From the NCBI GenBank assembly GCA_937995515.1, contig CALKJZ010000004.1:1-64000 (forward strand): 64,000 nt of DNA. The letters run 5' to 3'. The stretch comes from an uncultured Sphingomonadaceae bacterium. Its GTDB lineage: Bacteria > Pseudomonadota > Alphaproteobacteria > Sphingomonadales > Sphingomonadaceae. Position 1 is the first letter of the stretch. Every line of letters starts with the position of its first letter. Both the position numbers and the translations under genes were made by a program. Shown in pieces: positions 17,914 through 26,719 of this stretch. Under the pieces are notes generated by a model that was not told the DNA's origin, searched no databases, and saw nothing but the letters and a program-made list of their open reading frames with translations.

Positions 17914-19214
17914 GGCTCGCCCGTCGCGAGGCAGGCTGGGCGCTCGCCGAATGCGCGCCCGAGCCCTATTTCAACCTTGTCCAGCGCTATGTGTTCGCCC
18001 CCTATTTTGCCGGCACGCTCGCCGCGTCGGCAGCCGAGGGCGCAAGCATCTGGGGCGTGGCGCTGGGCTCGGCGGGCCTTGCCATTGCGGTCCTCGCGCC
18101 GGTCTTTGGTGCCATCGCCGACTCCGGCGGCCGGCTGCGACCCTGGCTCCTCGGCTTTGCGATCCTCGCCTTTCTTGCCTCGGCGTCGCTGTGGCTTGCA
18201 GCACCCGGCGTTTCGCCGTGGCGGGTGGCCATCGCGGTGGCGATCGGCCTCTTTGCAGTCGAAATGGTGGACCTGTTCGTCAATGCCTCGCTTGCGCGGG
18301 TCGCAGCGCGCGAGCGGCTGGGGAGCATCTCCTCGGTCGGCTATGCGATGAGCCAGGTGGCCGGCCTTGCAGCCCTCCTCCTCATCCTCGGCGCCGGCGG
18401 GATCCTGCCGGGCCTCATGCCCGGCGTTCCGGCTGCGGTCGACCGGATGGCCGGGCCGGCCGCGGCGCTGTTCATGCTGCTTGTTCTGCCGCTCGTTCTG
18501 CTGCTGGCGGAGCCGCCCTCCGGCGGCCGGGGTTCGCCCGTGGCCGGGCTGCGCGCGCTCGGGGCCACCCTGCTCGAGGCGTGGCGGGTGCGCGACATGC
18601 GGCTCTTCCTCCTCGGCCGGATGCTTGCCGCCGACGGCATGACGGTGGTGTTCAGCTTCGGCGCGATGCTGGCCGCCGCAGCGTTCCGCTGGGAGGCCGG
18701 CACGATGGTGGTGTTCGGCTTCATCATCACCGTCTTCGGGGTCGTTGGCGGGTTCCTCGGCGCCTCGCTCGACCCGCGCCTCGGCTCGCTCCGGCTGATG
18801 CGCCTTGGGATCCTCACACTCCTCGCCGGGACGGCCTCGGTCATCCTTACCGACGAGGCGCGCCTCCTTGGCATTCCAACCGGTGTTGCGCTTGCGGCAC
18901 CGCTCGCCTCGCCGCAGGAGCTCGGCTTCCTCGCCTCGGGCGCGGTCGTGGCGATCGGCGCGGGGCTCACCCTTGGTGCGATGCGGGCGGTGATGGCGTG
19001 CCTTGCGCCGCCCGCCCGGATGGCGGCCTATTTCGGCCTCTATGCCTTCGTCGGCAAGGCGACGGCGTTTGTCGGGCCGTTTCTCGTCTCGGCTGTGGCG
19101 GCGGCGACCGGAACGGTCCGCCTTGGCATCCTCGTTGCGGTCGCCTTTCTCGGCGCCGGGCTCCTGCTGCTCGCGCGGGTGCGCGTTCCTGCCACTCGGC
19201 ATTTCGCCGGGTGA
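17910..19214 (+). CDS. UMF1/Atg22-like major facilitator transporter
   Basis: A 434-residue membrane protein with about twelve hydrophobic segments. The N-terminus WALAECAPEPYFNLVQRYVFAPYF and the loop GAIADSGGRLRPWL are characteristic of the UMF1/Atg22-like MFS branch, whose eukaryotic relatives export amino acids from the vacuole. ATG at 17910 overlaps the aldolase stop (ATGA), so it is part of the same operon. Import or export of the amino acid or hydroxy acid handled by the two PLP enzymes is a reasonable inference. Confidence 0.75.
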   Translation: MRLARREAGWALAECAPEPYFNLVQRYVFAPYFAGTLAASAAEGASIWGVALGSAGLAIAVLAPVFGAIADSGGRLRPWLLGFAILAFLASASLWLAAPGVSPWRVAIAVAIGLFAVEMVDLFVNASLARVAARERLGSISSVGYAMSQVAGLAALLLILGAGGILPGLMPGVPAAVDRMAGPAAALFMLLVLPLVLLLAEPPSGGRGSPVAGLRALGATLLEAWRVRDMRLFLLGRMLAADGMTVVFSFGAMLAAAAFRWEAGTMVVFGFIITVFGVVGGFLGASLDPRLGSLRLMRLGILTLLAGTASVILTDEARLLGIPTGVALAAPLASPQELGFLASGAVVAIGAGLTLGAMRAVMACLAPPARMAAYFGLYAFVGKATAFVGPFLVSAVAAATGTVRLGILVAVAFLGAGLLLLARVRVPATRHFAG

Positions 19215-19258
19215 CTGCGGGCCGATCCTCGGCGAAGAAGCCCGCGGGAGGAGCGCCC

Positions 19259-20572
19259 ATGGATTTCGACCTGCCAGCCGACCTCGAGGCCTATCTTCAG
19301 GAGCTCGACCGCTTCATCGAGGCCGAGATCCGGCCGCTGGAGCAGGCCGACGACAATATCCGCTTCTTCGATCACCGCCGCGAGTGGGCGCGCACCGATT
19401 TCGAGGCCGGCGGCCTGCCGCGGCCGGAATGGGAGGCGCTGCTTGGGGAGGCCAGGCGCCGTGCCGACCGCGCCGGGCACTATCGCTTTGCCATGCCGCG
19501 CGAATATGGCGGCCGCGACGGCTCGAACCTGTGGATGGCGGTGATCCGCGAGCATCTGGCTGCCAAGGGCCTCGGGCTTCACAACGATCTGCAGAACGAG
19601 CATTCGATCGTGGGCAACAACCCGTTCGTGCTGATGTTCCGCGATTTCGGAACGGCTGCGCAGCAGGCGGAGTTCATCCCGGGCATGCTGAACGGCGAGC
19701 GGATCATCAGCTTCGGCCTGACCGAGCCGGACCATGGCTCCGACGCCACGCACATGGAGACACGCGCGGTCGCCGAGACGCGCGACGGAGTGCCCGGGTT
19801 CCGGATCGACGGCGAGAAGATGTGGACGACGGGCATGCACGTGGCCACGCACTGCGCCGTCTTTGCGCGCACCTCCGGGGCCGACGGCGATCCGGCCGGC
19901 ATCAGCTGCTTTCTCGTGCCCGCGCGCGCGCCGGGCGTGCGGATCGAGGAATATCTCTGGACCTTCAACATGCCGACCGACCATCCGCGCGTGTCGTTCA
20001 CGGGTGTCTGGGTGCCAGCGGAGGCGCTGTTCGGGCCGCTGGGCGGCGGGCTGGCGCTCGCCCAGCACTTCGTGCACGAGAACCGGATCCGCCAGGCGGC
20101 CTCGTCGCTGGGGGCGGCCAGCTACTGTATCGAGGAAGCGGTGAAACATGCCCGAAGGCGCAAGCCGTTCGGCCGGCCGCTTGCCGACAACCAGGCGATC
20201 CAGTTCCCGCTGGTGGAGCTTTCGACCCAGTGCGAGATGCTGCGCCTGCTGATCCGCAAGACCGCCTGGGAGATGGATCGCATGACCAAGCCGGAGGTGG
20301 AGAAGAAGCTCTCCGACAAGGTCTCGATGTGCAACTACTGGGCCAACCGGCTGGTGTGCGAGGCGGCCGACCGGGCGATGCAGGTGCATGGCGCGATGGG
20401 CTATTCCCGCCACAAGCCGTTCGAGCATATCTACCGCCACCACCGACGCTACCGGATCACGGAAGGCTCGGAGGAAATCCAGATGCGCAAGGTGGCCGCC
20501 TGGCTGTTTGGCTATCTGGGCCCGAGGCGGGAGGCGTTCCGCGCTGCCGAGGCGCGCGCAGCGGCGGAATAG
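19259..20572 (+). CDS. Acyl-CoA dehydrogenase family protein
   Basis: A 437-residue flavoprotein of the acyl-CoA dehydrogenase superfamily. FGLTEPDHGSDATHM (about residues 158-172) and GEKMWTTGM are the FAD-binding strands, RRKPFGRPLADNQAIQF is the helical domain, and YRITEGSEEIQMRKVAA near the C-terminus carries the catalytic-type Glu. It has the ACAD10/11-like N-terminal extension (about 30 residues). ATG at 19259 follows GGGAGGAGCG. It lies 44 nt after the transporter, so it may be in the same transcript. The substrate is unknown; it is not obviously a short- or medium-chain subtype. Confidence 0.85.
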   Translation: MDFDLPADLEAYLQELDRFIEAEIRPLEQADDNIRFFDHRREWARTDFEAGGLPRPEWEALLGEARRRADRAGHYRFAMPREYGGRDGSNLWMAVIREHLAAKGLGLHNDLQNEHSIVGNNPFVLMFRDFGTAAQQAEFIPGMLNGERIISFGLTEPDHGSDATHMETRAVAETRDGVPGFRIDGEKMWTTGMHVATHCAVFARTSGADGDPAGISCFLVPARAPGVRIEEYLWTFNMPTDHPRVSFTGVWVPAEALFGPLGGGLALAQHFVHENRIRQAASSLGAASYCIEEAVKHARRRKPFGRPLADNQAIQFPLVELSTQCEMLRLLIRKTAWEMDRMTKPEVEKKLSDKVSMCNYWANRLVCEAADRAMQVHGAMGYSRHKPFEHIYRHHRRYRITEGSEEIQMRKVAAWLFGYLGPRREAFRAAEARAAAE

Positions 20573-20602
20573 CAGGCGCAAGGCGCCCGCGCGGGCCGCC
20601 GG

Positions 20603-21295
20603 TCAGCGGCCGACGAGTGCAGCCACCTCGGTGCCCGCGGGGCTCGCCCGGAGGGCCTCGAGCAGGCCGTCCTGCAGCACCCGGCCATCGCCGATCACGG
20701 CGACCCGGTCCGCCAGCCGGTCGATGTCGGCGATGTCGTGGCTGACGAGGAGGGTGGGGCAGGCGAGCGACGCGCGCAGTTCGAGGAGCGTCTCGGCAAG
20801 CGCGCGGCGGGTTGGCCGGTCGACAGCGGAGAAGGGCTCGTCGAGCAGCAGCACGGCGGGCCGGCGTGCGAGCGCGCGTGCAAGCGCCACCCGCTGCTGC
20901 TGCCCGCCCGAAAGCGCGCCCGGAAGCCGGTCTTCGAGGCCCTCGAGATGGACGGCGGCCAGCAGCGCCTGCGCCTCGGCGCGCGAGGCGCCCGCGGCCA
21001 TCACATTGGCAAGCGCTGTCATGTGCGGAAACAGGCCATAGGCCTGGAACAGCAGCCCGACCCGCCGCCGGTGGGCGGGGACAAGGATGCCCCGGGCGCT
21101 GTCCATCCAGGTCTCGCCGGCCACCCGCACATGGCCCGAGGCGCCCCTGTGCAGGCCGGCGATGCAGCGAAGAACGCTGGTCTTGCCGGCGCCCGAGCGG
21201 CCCACCAGCGCCACAACCTCGCCGGGGGCGACACGGAGGACGACCTCGAGCCGGACGGGCGCGGCCGCGCGGAGTGCGAGATCGAGCCCGTTCAT
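20603..21295 (-). CDS. modC: Molybdate ABC transporter ATP-binding protein
   Basis: The ATPase of a molybdate importer, acting at the inner face of the membrane. Walker A is GRSGAGKTS (32-40), the Q-loop is LLFQAYGLFPHM, the signature is LSGGQQQRVALARAL, Walker B is LLLDEPFSAVD, and the switch is SHDIADI. At 230 residues it consists of the nucleotide-binding domain only; the C-terminal Di-mop (TOBE) domain of typical ModC (about 350 aa) is absent. ATG at 21295 overlaps the modB stop. With modB and modA upstream this is a complete importer. Confidence 0.87.
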   Translation of the reverse strand: MNGLDLALRAAAPVRLEVVLRVAPGEVVALVGRSGAGKTSVLRCIAGLHRGASGHVRVAGETWMDSARGILVPAHRRRVGLLFQAYGLFPHMTALANVMAAGASRAEAQALLAAVHLEGLEDRLPGALSGGQQQRVALARALARRPAVLLLDEPFSAVDRPTRRALAETLLELRASLACPTLLVSHDIADIDRLADRVAVIGDGRVLQDGLLEALRASPAGTEVAALVGR

Positions 21296-21966
21296 GGCCC
21301 AAGCCGGATCGCGCCGCGCCGGCCGGCGAGCAGGAAGGTGAGGGTGACGGTGACGAGCGAGACGGCGAGCAGGACCAGCGACATGGCCGCCGCACCCTCT
21401 TCGTCGAGCGCCTGCACCCGGTCGTAGATCGAAAGCGCAAGCGTCCGCGTCTCCCCGGGAATGGCGCCGCCCACCATCAGCACCACGCCGAACTCGCCCA
21501 GCGTGTGGGCAAAGGCGAGCACCGCGCCGGTTGCGATCCCGGGCCAGGCCAGCGGCAGCTCCACCCGCACGAAGGCCTGCCACGGGCTCATGCCGCAGCT
21601 GGCAGCCGCCTCGCGCAGCGCAGCGCCGACCCCCTCGAAGGCCCGCTGTGCGGGCTGCACGGCAAATGGCAGGTTCACCAGCACCGAGGCGAGGAGGATG
21701 CCGGCAAAGGAGAAGGCGAGGCTGCCACCGGTAAGCGCGGCCCAGGCGCGGCCGGCCAGAGTCTCGGGGCCCATCGCGGCCAAAAGGTAGAAGCCCATCA
21801 CCGTGGGCGGGAGGACGAGCGGCAGCACCACCGCGGCCTCGATCACCGGCCGCCAGCGCCAGCCGGTCGTCGCCAGCCAGCGCCCCAGCGGCACGGCCAC
21901 AGGCAGGAGCAGGGCCACGGTGAGCGCGCCGAGCTCCAGCGAGAGGAGAAGGGCCGTCCAGTCCAG
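21292..21966 (-). CDS. modB: Molybdate ABC transporter permease (probable CTG start)
   Basis: The inner-membrane channel subunit with about five membrane helices. VVLPLVLPPTVMGFYLL and the EAA-type loop GVGAALREAAASCGMSPWQAFVRVELPLAWPGI are diagnostic of ModB. The first standard in-frame start is GTG at 21918, but that removes most of the first helix. Upstream, the frame is open back to the modA stop at 21970-21972 and encodes DWTALLLSLELGALTVALL, which fits the ModB N-terminus. CTG at 21966, with AGGGG 7 nt before it, gives 224 aa, the usual length. CTG initiation is inferred from homology and the ribosome binding site. Confidence 0.85.
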   Translation of the reverse strand: MDWTALLLSLELGALTVALLLPVAVPLGRWLATTGWRWRPVIEAAVVLPLVLPPTVMGFYLLAAMGPETLAGRAWAALTGGSLAFSFAGILLASVLVNLPFAVQPAQRAFEGVGAALREAAASCGMSPWQAFVRVELPLAWPGIATGAVLAFAHTLGEFGVVLMVGGAIPGETRTLALSIYDRVQALDEEGAAAMSLVLLAVSLVTVTLTFLLAGRRGAIRLGP

Positions 21967-21969
21967 GGT

Positions 21970-22761
21970 TCAGCCCCTGTCGGGAAGGATGAAGCCGTAG
22001 CGCGCGAGGATGGCCCGCGCCCCCGGCCCGCGCAGCCACGCATGGAACGCGCGCGCCGCCTCGCCCGCGCCCTTCAGCAGCACCATCCGCTGGCGCAGCG
22101 GCTGGTGCATCGTCGCCGGGATTGGCACGTGCCGCGCGGCCCGCGGGAAGGTGGGGGCGAGGACGAGCGAGAGCGCCACGATGCCGCCGCTTGCGCCCCC
22201 TGCCAGCGCAAACTGGAGCGCCTGGGCGACATTCTCGCCGAACACGAGGGCGGGGCGGATGGCCTCCCACAGGCCGGCCGCGCGAAGCGCCTCCTCGGCA
22301 CGAAGGCCGTATGGCGCGTGCTCCGGGTTGGCGATGGCGAGCCGGCGCACGCGGCCGGCCCGCAGCCGCTCGCCAAGCCCGCGCATCTCAGGGTCGAGCG
22401 GGAGATCCGAGCCCGGCGGGGCGACGAGCACGATCCGCCCGATTGCGTAGAGCGCGCCGCGGTCCACCGTGCGCCCGGCGTCGGCAAGCCGGAACACGAA
22501 ATCCTCGTCGGCCGAGAAAAAGAGCTCGAAGGGCGCCCCGGCCATGATCTGCTGGAAGACCTGGCCCGAAGACCCATAGACGGGGCGGATGGCCATGCCC
22601 GTCTCGCGCCGGAAGACGCGCACAAGCTCGTCCATTGCAAAGCGCAGGTCGGCGGCGGCTGCCACGAGCGGGCCCGCGGTGCTCCGGCGCTGCGCGTGCG
22701 CCGCCGCTGGCGCAAGCGCGGACACGAGAAGGCCGCGGAGGATTGACCGCCGGTCGGGCAT
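21970..22761 (-). CDS. modA: Molybdate-binding periplasmic protein
   Basis: A 263-residue secreted substrate-binding protein. The signal peptide is RRSILRGLLVSALAPAAAHA with cleavage near residue 23. The ModA fold is recognisable from VAAAADLRFAMDELVRVF, YGSSGQVFQQI (the oxyanion-binding Ser region), FELFFSADEDF and IANPEHAPYGLRAEEAL. The frame is open to 22818, but ATG at 22761 gives a clean signal peptide. It is the first gene of modABC and is divergent from the ModE-like regulator. Confidence 0.93.
   Translation of the reverse strand: MPDRRSILRGLLVSALAPAAAHAQRRSTAGPLVAAAADLRFAMDELVRVFRRETGMAIRPVYGSSGQVFQQIMAGAPFELFFSADEDFVFRLADAGRTVDRGALYAIGRIVLVAPPGSDLPLDPEMRGLGERLRAGRVRRLAIANPEHAPYGLRAEEALRAAGLWEAIRPALVFGENVAQALQFALAGGASGGIVALSLVLAPTFPRAARHVPIPATMHQPLRQRMVLLKGAGEAARAFHAWLRGPGARAILARYGFILPDRG
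21974..21978 (-). promoter_or_regulatory. Ribosome binding site supporting the modB CTG start
   Basis: On the minus strand AGGGG lies within the last codons of modA, 7 nt before CTG at 21966-21964. This is good spacing for translation of modB from CTG. Confidence 0.4.
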
Positions 22762-22777
22762 GGCGCAGGGCTTTCGC

Positions 22778-22794
22778 AATATTCCGCGGTATAC
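22778..22794. promoter_or_regulatory. Candidate ModE-type operator upstream of modA
   Basis: An AT-richer, partly symmetrical element, AATATTCCGCGGTATAC, lies 16 nt before the modA start and within the 123-nt gap shared with the divergent ModE-like gene. ModE sites in other bacteria have TATA-rich half-sites. The match here is only partial. Confidence 0.3.
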
Positions 22795-22884
22795 AGCAGG
22801 AGGCCGCATGCCACGCAAGCCTCAGGTGCAGGGGTTTGACAGCCGCCCGGGCTCCGGCGAAGCTCGGGGTGGGGAGACGGGCTG

Positions 22885-23226
22885 GTGGCAGGCCGCTGGA
22901 AGCTCAAGGCACAGCTTCTTGCAGGCGAGGAGATTGCGCTCGGGCCGGGCAAGGCCGACCTGCTTGCCGCTATCGATGCGCATGGCTCGATCTCGGCGGC
23001 CGCGCGCGCCATGGGGCTCAGCTACCGGCGCGCGTGGCTGATGGTTGCCACCATGAACCGCTGCTTTGCAAGGCCGCTTGTCGAGACGCGCCAAGGTGGC
23101 ATGGCCGGCGCGCGGCTGACAGGCGAGGGCAGGGCGGTGCTGGCCGCCTATCGCGCGCTCGAGGCGGAGCTTGCCGCGGCCGGCGCGGCGAGCTGTGCCG
23201 CGCTTGCGGCGCGGCTGCGGGACTGA
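22885..23226 (+). CDS. Single-domain ModE-like winged-helix regulator
   Basis: A 113-residue DNA-binding protein corresponding to the ModE N-terminal domain: LLAAIDAHGSISAAARAMGLSYRRAWLMV is the LysR-like HTH, followed by a wing with ETRQGGMAGARLTGEG. The molybdate-binding Di-mop domains of full ModE (about 260 aa) are absent. GTG at 22885 is preceded by GGGGAG at 8 nt. Its position divergent from modABC supports control of molybdate uptake. Without a metal-sensing domain the signal must come from another factor, or the gene is a constitutive repressor. Confidence 0.85.
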   Translation: MAGRWKLKAQLLAGEEIALGPGKADLLAAIDAHGSISAAARAMGLSYRRAWLMVATMNRCFARPLVETRQGGMAGARLTGEGRAVLAAYRALEAELAAAGAASCAALAARLRD

Positions 23227-23449
23227 GCTCGCGACATTTTTGCCACACATCGCGCGCACACGCACGCAACCCCTTTGCACCATGGGGATTTCGTGGTGAA
23301 CTAAGCGGCGCTGCGGCCCAGGGTGCAGCGGGCAGGGGTGCCAACGGGTGGCGCGGCCTGCTGCTTCGGGGCAGTCAGCCGACAGGCCGCTGGCGGGTCG
23401 TTGGGGCCCTCAAGGGTCTCAGGGGGTGCCCGCAAGGCGAGAAAGGGGG

Positions 23450-26359
23450 ATGGGTTCCGTGCGATTGAGCCAAGTCGTTCCGCTGCTGCTGGCCTCGGCA
23501 CTCGCCGTGCCGGCCAATGCCCAGGGCCAGCCGGCCGCCGACGGGGAGGAGGCGCGCGAGGCCATCATCATCACCGGCTCGCGCATCCGCCGGGTGCTCG
23601 AGGAAAGCGCCGTGCCGCTGCAGATCTTTGCAACCGAGGATCTCCGCCGCGAGAGCATCAACAGCCCCGAGCAGTTCATTGCCTTCCTCACCTCGAACGG
23701 GCAGGGCCTCGACAATCTCGCCTCCAATGCCGATGTCGTCTCGGGCCAGGCGCGCGGCAACAATGGCGCCTCGTCGGCCAACCTGCGCAACCAGGGCGCG
23801 GCGGCCACGCTCATCCTGCTGAACGGGCGCCGGGTGCCTGCCCACGGCCTGAACGGCGGGATCGTCGACATCAACCAGATCCCGCTGTTTGCCGTCGGCC
23901 GGATCGAGGTTCTGAAGGATGGCGCCTCGGCCATCTATGGCACCGATGCCGTGGGCGGGGTCATCAACTTCATCACCGACCGCAACTTCAAGGGCGTGCA
24001 GGCGCAGGCCTTCTTCGACAAGACCGAGGCGGGCGGCGGCGACATTTTCCGCGCCTCGTTCAAGGGCGGGATCGGCGATCTCGAATCCCGGCGCTTCAAT
24101 GTGATGGGCGCGGTCTCGGTCTCCGAACACCGCGAGCTGCGCGGGGATCAGCGCAGCTTCGTGAACACCTTCCAGCCCAACCGCGGGCTTTCGGTCGACA
24201 CGCGCGGCACGCCGTTTGGCACCATCTTCCCGCTCGGGGTCGGCCCCAACACGCCGCAGGGCACGGTCATCGCCTCGGGTGCAACCGCGCCCCTCATCCC
24301 CGGCACCTCGATCCGGGCCAGTGCCGGCATCAACCCGCTCCGGCTTCCCGGCGGGCCGGGCTGCGACGTGATCGACGGGCAGTCCGACTATGATTTCCTG
24401 CTGTGGGACATCCCGGGCGCGCGCTTTGCCTGCGCCTGGGACACCGGCCGCGCGGCGGTGCTGCAGCAGCCGATCAAGACGATCTCCTACCTCGTGCGCG
24501 GCACGGCGCGGTTCGGCAGCCACGAGCTGTTTGCCGAGCTCACCGGATCGGACGCCGACAGCGCTAAGCGCTTCTCCAACCTCCAGCTCGTGCCCAATCT
24601 TTCGACCCAGAATTTCGCCTATCCGCGCACCGCGCAGAATGCCGCCACCTACGACCGGGTGTTCAACGCCCTGGTGGCCGCCTTCCCCGGCGACCCGCTG
24701 CTCGAAGCGCGCCGCGGTCTCCCCATTGCCTATCGCTGGCGCTGCATCGAGTGCGGCCGGCGCGAGATCGAGACGAACACGAGGACGCTGCGGGCGAGCC
24801 TCGGCGCCGAGGGCCCGCTGGCGGGTGAATGGGAATATCGCCTCGCAGGCTCCTACGGCTGGTCGGAAGCCGTCTCGGTTCTCGGAGGCGGCTATTATTT
24901 CCGCGACAGCGTGCGCGACGCGCAGGGCAACATCGTCTCGCGCGGGATCATCGATGCCCTGAACCTCGGCATCATCAACCCCTTCCTGCTCCCGGGCGAG
25001 ACCCAGTCCGCCGAGGCGCTGGCGCTTCTTGAGTCAACCTCCGCGCGCGGGGTCAAGCTCTATGGCGGCAAGTTCGAGCTCTTGCAGATCGATGGCTCGG
25101 TCGCCGGCCCGCTGTTCGACCTGCCCGCCGGCCAGGTCCAGCTGGCAGCCGGCTTCGACTATCGGGAGGAAAGCTATGCCTTCAACGGCGACGAGCGCGC
25201 CGAACGCCGCGTGATCATTGCCGCGCCGTTCGACAATGCCAACGCACTCGACGGCGTGACCCGCCGGGTGAAGGCCGCCTATGCGGAGGCGCTGATCCCG
25301 GTCTTCCAGGGGTTCAACCTCACAGCGGCCATGCGTGTCGATGATTACACGGGCTTCGGCACCACGTGGAACCCGAAGCTTTCCGCCCGCTGGGATGTGG
25401 CCGACGGCATTGCGCTGCGCGGCTCCTACAACACCGGCTTTCGCGTGCCCACCTTCAACCAGATCTTCAACGGCACGCTCGAGCAGGTCTACACGGGTGC
25501 GGACATCGCCGACCCGGCCCGCTGCCCCGGCGGGCGGGTCGACTCGACGCGCCCGGGCTGCGATGCGATCCGGCCGCTCATCATCAGCGGCGGCAAGCCC
25601 GACCTTGGGCCGGAAGACAATGAGCAGTACAACCTCGGTCTTGTCCTCACTCCTGGCCGCAACTGGTTCTTCTCGTTCGATTACTGGAACATCCGCCGCA
25701 CCGGCACGATCCAGATCCTGACCCTGCGGCAGCTTCTGGAGAACTTCGAGCTGTTCCCCGAACGGTTCGTCCGCGGGCCGGGCGGCGAGATCGTTGCCAT
25801 CGACCAGCGCTGGGTCAACGCCGGGCAGACGCAAACCGAGGGTCTGGAGATCACCATCCGCGGCGGTGGCGATCTCGGACCGGGCCGCTGGGGCTTCGGC
25901 TTCGACGGCAGCCTCCTCATCACCAAGCGCTCGCAGCTGATCCCGGGCCAGCCCTTCGGCCCGTCGGAGGTCGGTGTGTTCAGCTTCAACGGCGACCTCG
26001 GCCTGCCGTGGCGGCACAATGCGTTCGTTACCTACAACACCGGCAACTGGACCTTCTCGCTCACCCAGATCCACCGCAAGGGCTATGCGAACCAGCTGCT
26101 TCCGGGCGTGATCTCGGGCCGGATCAACCCGCCCGACCTCGTGCGCATCACGGAGGACTACACGATCTACAACGCCTCGGTGACGCTGGAGCCACGCGAA
26201 TTCCTCCGCTTCACCGCAGGCGTGCGCAACCTGTTCGACACAGACCCGCCCTTTGCCGCCGCCTATGACAGCAACACCGGCGGCGGAAGCTCGTGGGAGC
26301 CGCGGGTTGCAGACCCTCGCGGGCGCTCCTTCACGCTGCTCGTCGAGTTCCGCTACTGA
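23450..26359 (+). CDS. TonB-dependent outer-membrane receptor
   Basis: A 969-residue receptor with signal peptide (about 1-25, ANAQG). The plug begins EAIIITGSRIRR, contains LILLNGRRVPAHGL and the hallmark VEVLKD-type segment (IEVLKDGASAIYGTDAVGGVIN, about residues 155-176), and is followed by a large beta-barrel ending in the aromatic strand SFTLLVEFRY. This type is common in sphingomonads and caulobacters for sugars, peptides or siderophores. ATG at 23450 follows AAGGGGG closely; GTG at 23459 is an alternative. A 223-nt leader separates it from the ModE-like gene. The convergent IroE-like esterase hints at a siderophore ligand, but this is inference. Confidence 0.9.
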   Translation: MGSVRLSQVVPLLLASALAVPANAQGQPAADGEEAREAIIITGSRIRRVLEESAVPLQIFATEDLRRESINSPEQFIAFLTSNGQGLDNLASNADVVSGQARGNNGASSANLRNQGAAATLILLNGRRVPAHGLNGGIVDINQIPLFAVGRIEVLKDGASAIYGTDAVGGVINFITDRNFKGVQAQAFFDKTEAGGGDIFRASFKGGIGDLESRRFNVMGAVSVSEHRELRGDQRSFVNTFQPNRGLSVDTRGTPFGTIFPLGVGPNTPQGTVIASGATAPLIPGTSIRASAGINPLRLPGGPGCDVIDGQSDYDFLLWDIPGARFACAWDTGRAAVLQQPIKTISYLVRGTARFGSHELFAELTGSDADSAKRFSNLQLVPNLSTQNFAYPRTAQNAATYDRVFNALVAAFPGDPLLEARRGLPIAYRWRCIECGRREIETNTRTLRASLGAEGPLAGEWEYRLAGSYGWSEAVSVLGGGYYFRDSVRDAQGNIVSRGIIDALNLGIINPFLLPGETQSAEALALLESTSARGVKLYGGKFELLQIDGSVAGPLFDLPAGQVQLAAGFDYREESYAFNGDERAERRVIIAAPFDNANALDGVTRRVKAAYAEALIPVFQGFNLTAAMRVDDYTGFGTTWNPKLSARWDVADGIALRGSYNTGFRVPTFNQIFNGTLEQVYTGADIADPARCPGGRVDSTRPGCDAIRPLIISGGKPDLGPEDNEQYNLGLVLTPGRNWFFSFDYWNIRRTGTIQILTLRQLLENFELFPERFVRGPGGEIVAIDQRWVNAGQTQTEGLEITIRGGGDLGPGRWGFGFDGSLLITKRSQLIPGQPFGPSEVGVFSFNGDLGLPWRHNAFVTYNTGNWTFSLTQIHRKGYANQLLPGVISGRINPPDLVRITEDYTIYNASVTLEPREFLRFTAGVRNLFDTDPPFAAAYDSNTGGGSSWEPRVADPRGRSFTLLVEFRY

Positions 26360-26719
26360 GGCGAGGTGGCTCCTGCGGCAGCAGGGCCGGCCGGCACATG
26401 CGCGGGGGACACGGGCAAGGCTGCCGCGCCGGGGGCGAAGGGGTGGCGGCGTGGCCCCGGGAGCGGCGCCATTCGCCCCCAGGGATGCCAATGGAGCCGT
26501 CGCGGCGGGGGCGGCCTCCCCGCGGCACCGCCGCTGCCGGGCGCCTGCGGGTGGCCCGGGCGAAAGCCCGCTTTCGGCCATCAGGCCTCCGGCCGCCGGC
26601 GCAACCCTGCGTGGGCGGCGGGCAGTCGCGGCAGGTGCCGCGCAGGCCGCAGGAGCCGGGGCGCAACCCAGGGCCAGCCCGGCACGGCCTCGCGCCGGCG
26701 GCGATGGCCCGGGGCGCGC
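26360..26719. other. 360-nt convergent intergenic region
   Basis: No supported gene lies between the convergent TonB receptor and esterase genes. The sequence is extremely GC-rich. The one structure of note is CGGGC-GAAA-GCCCG at 26557-26570 followed by CTTTC, a weak candidate transcript end. Open frames here have no family features. Confidence 0.5.
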
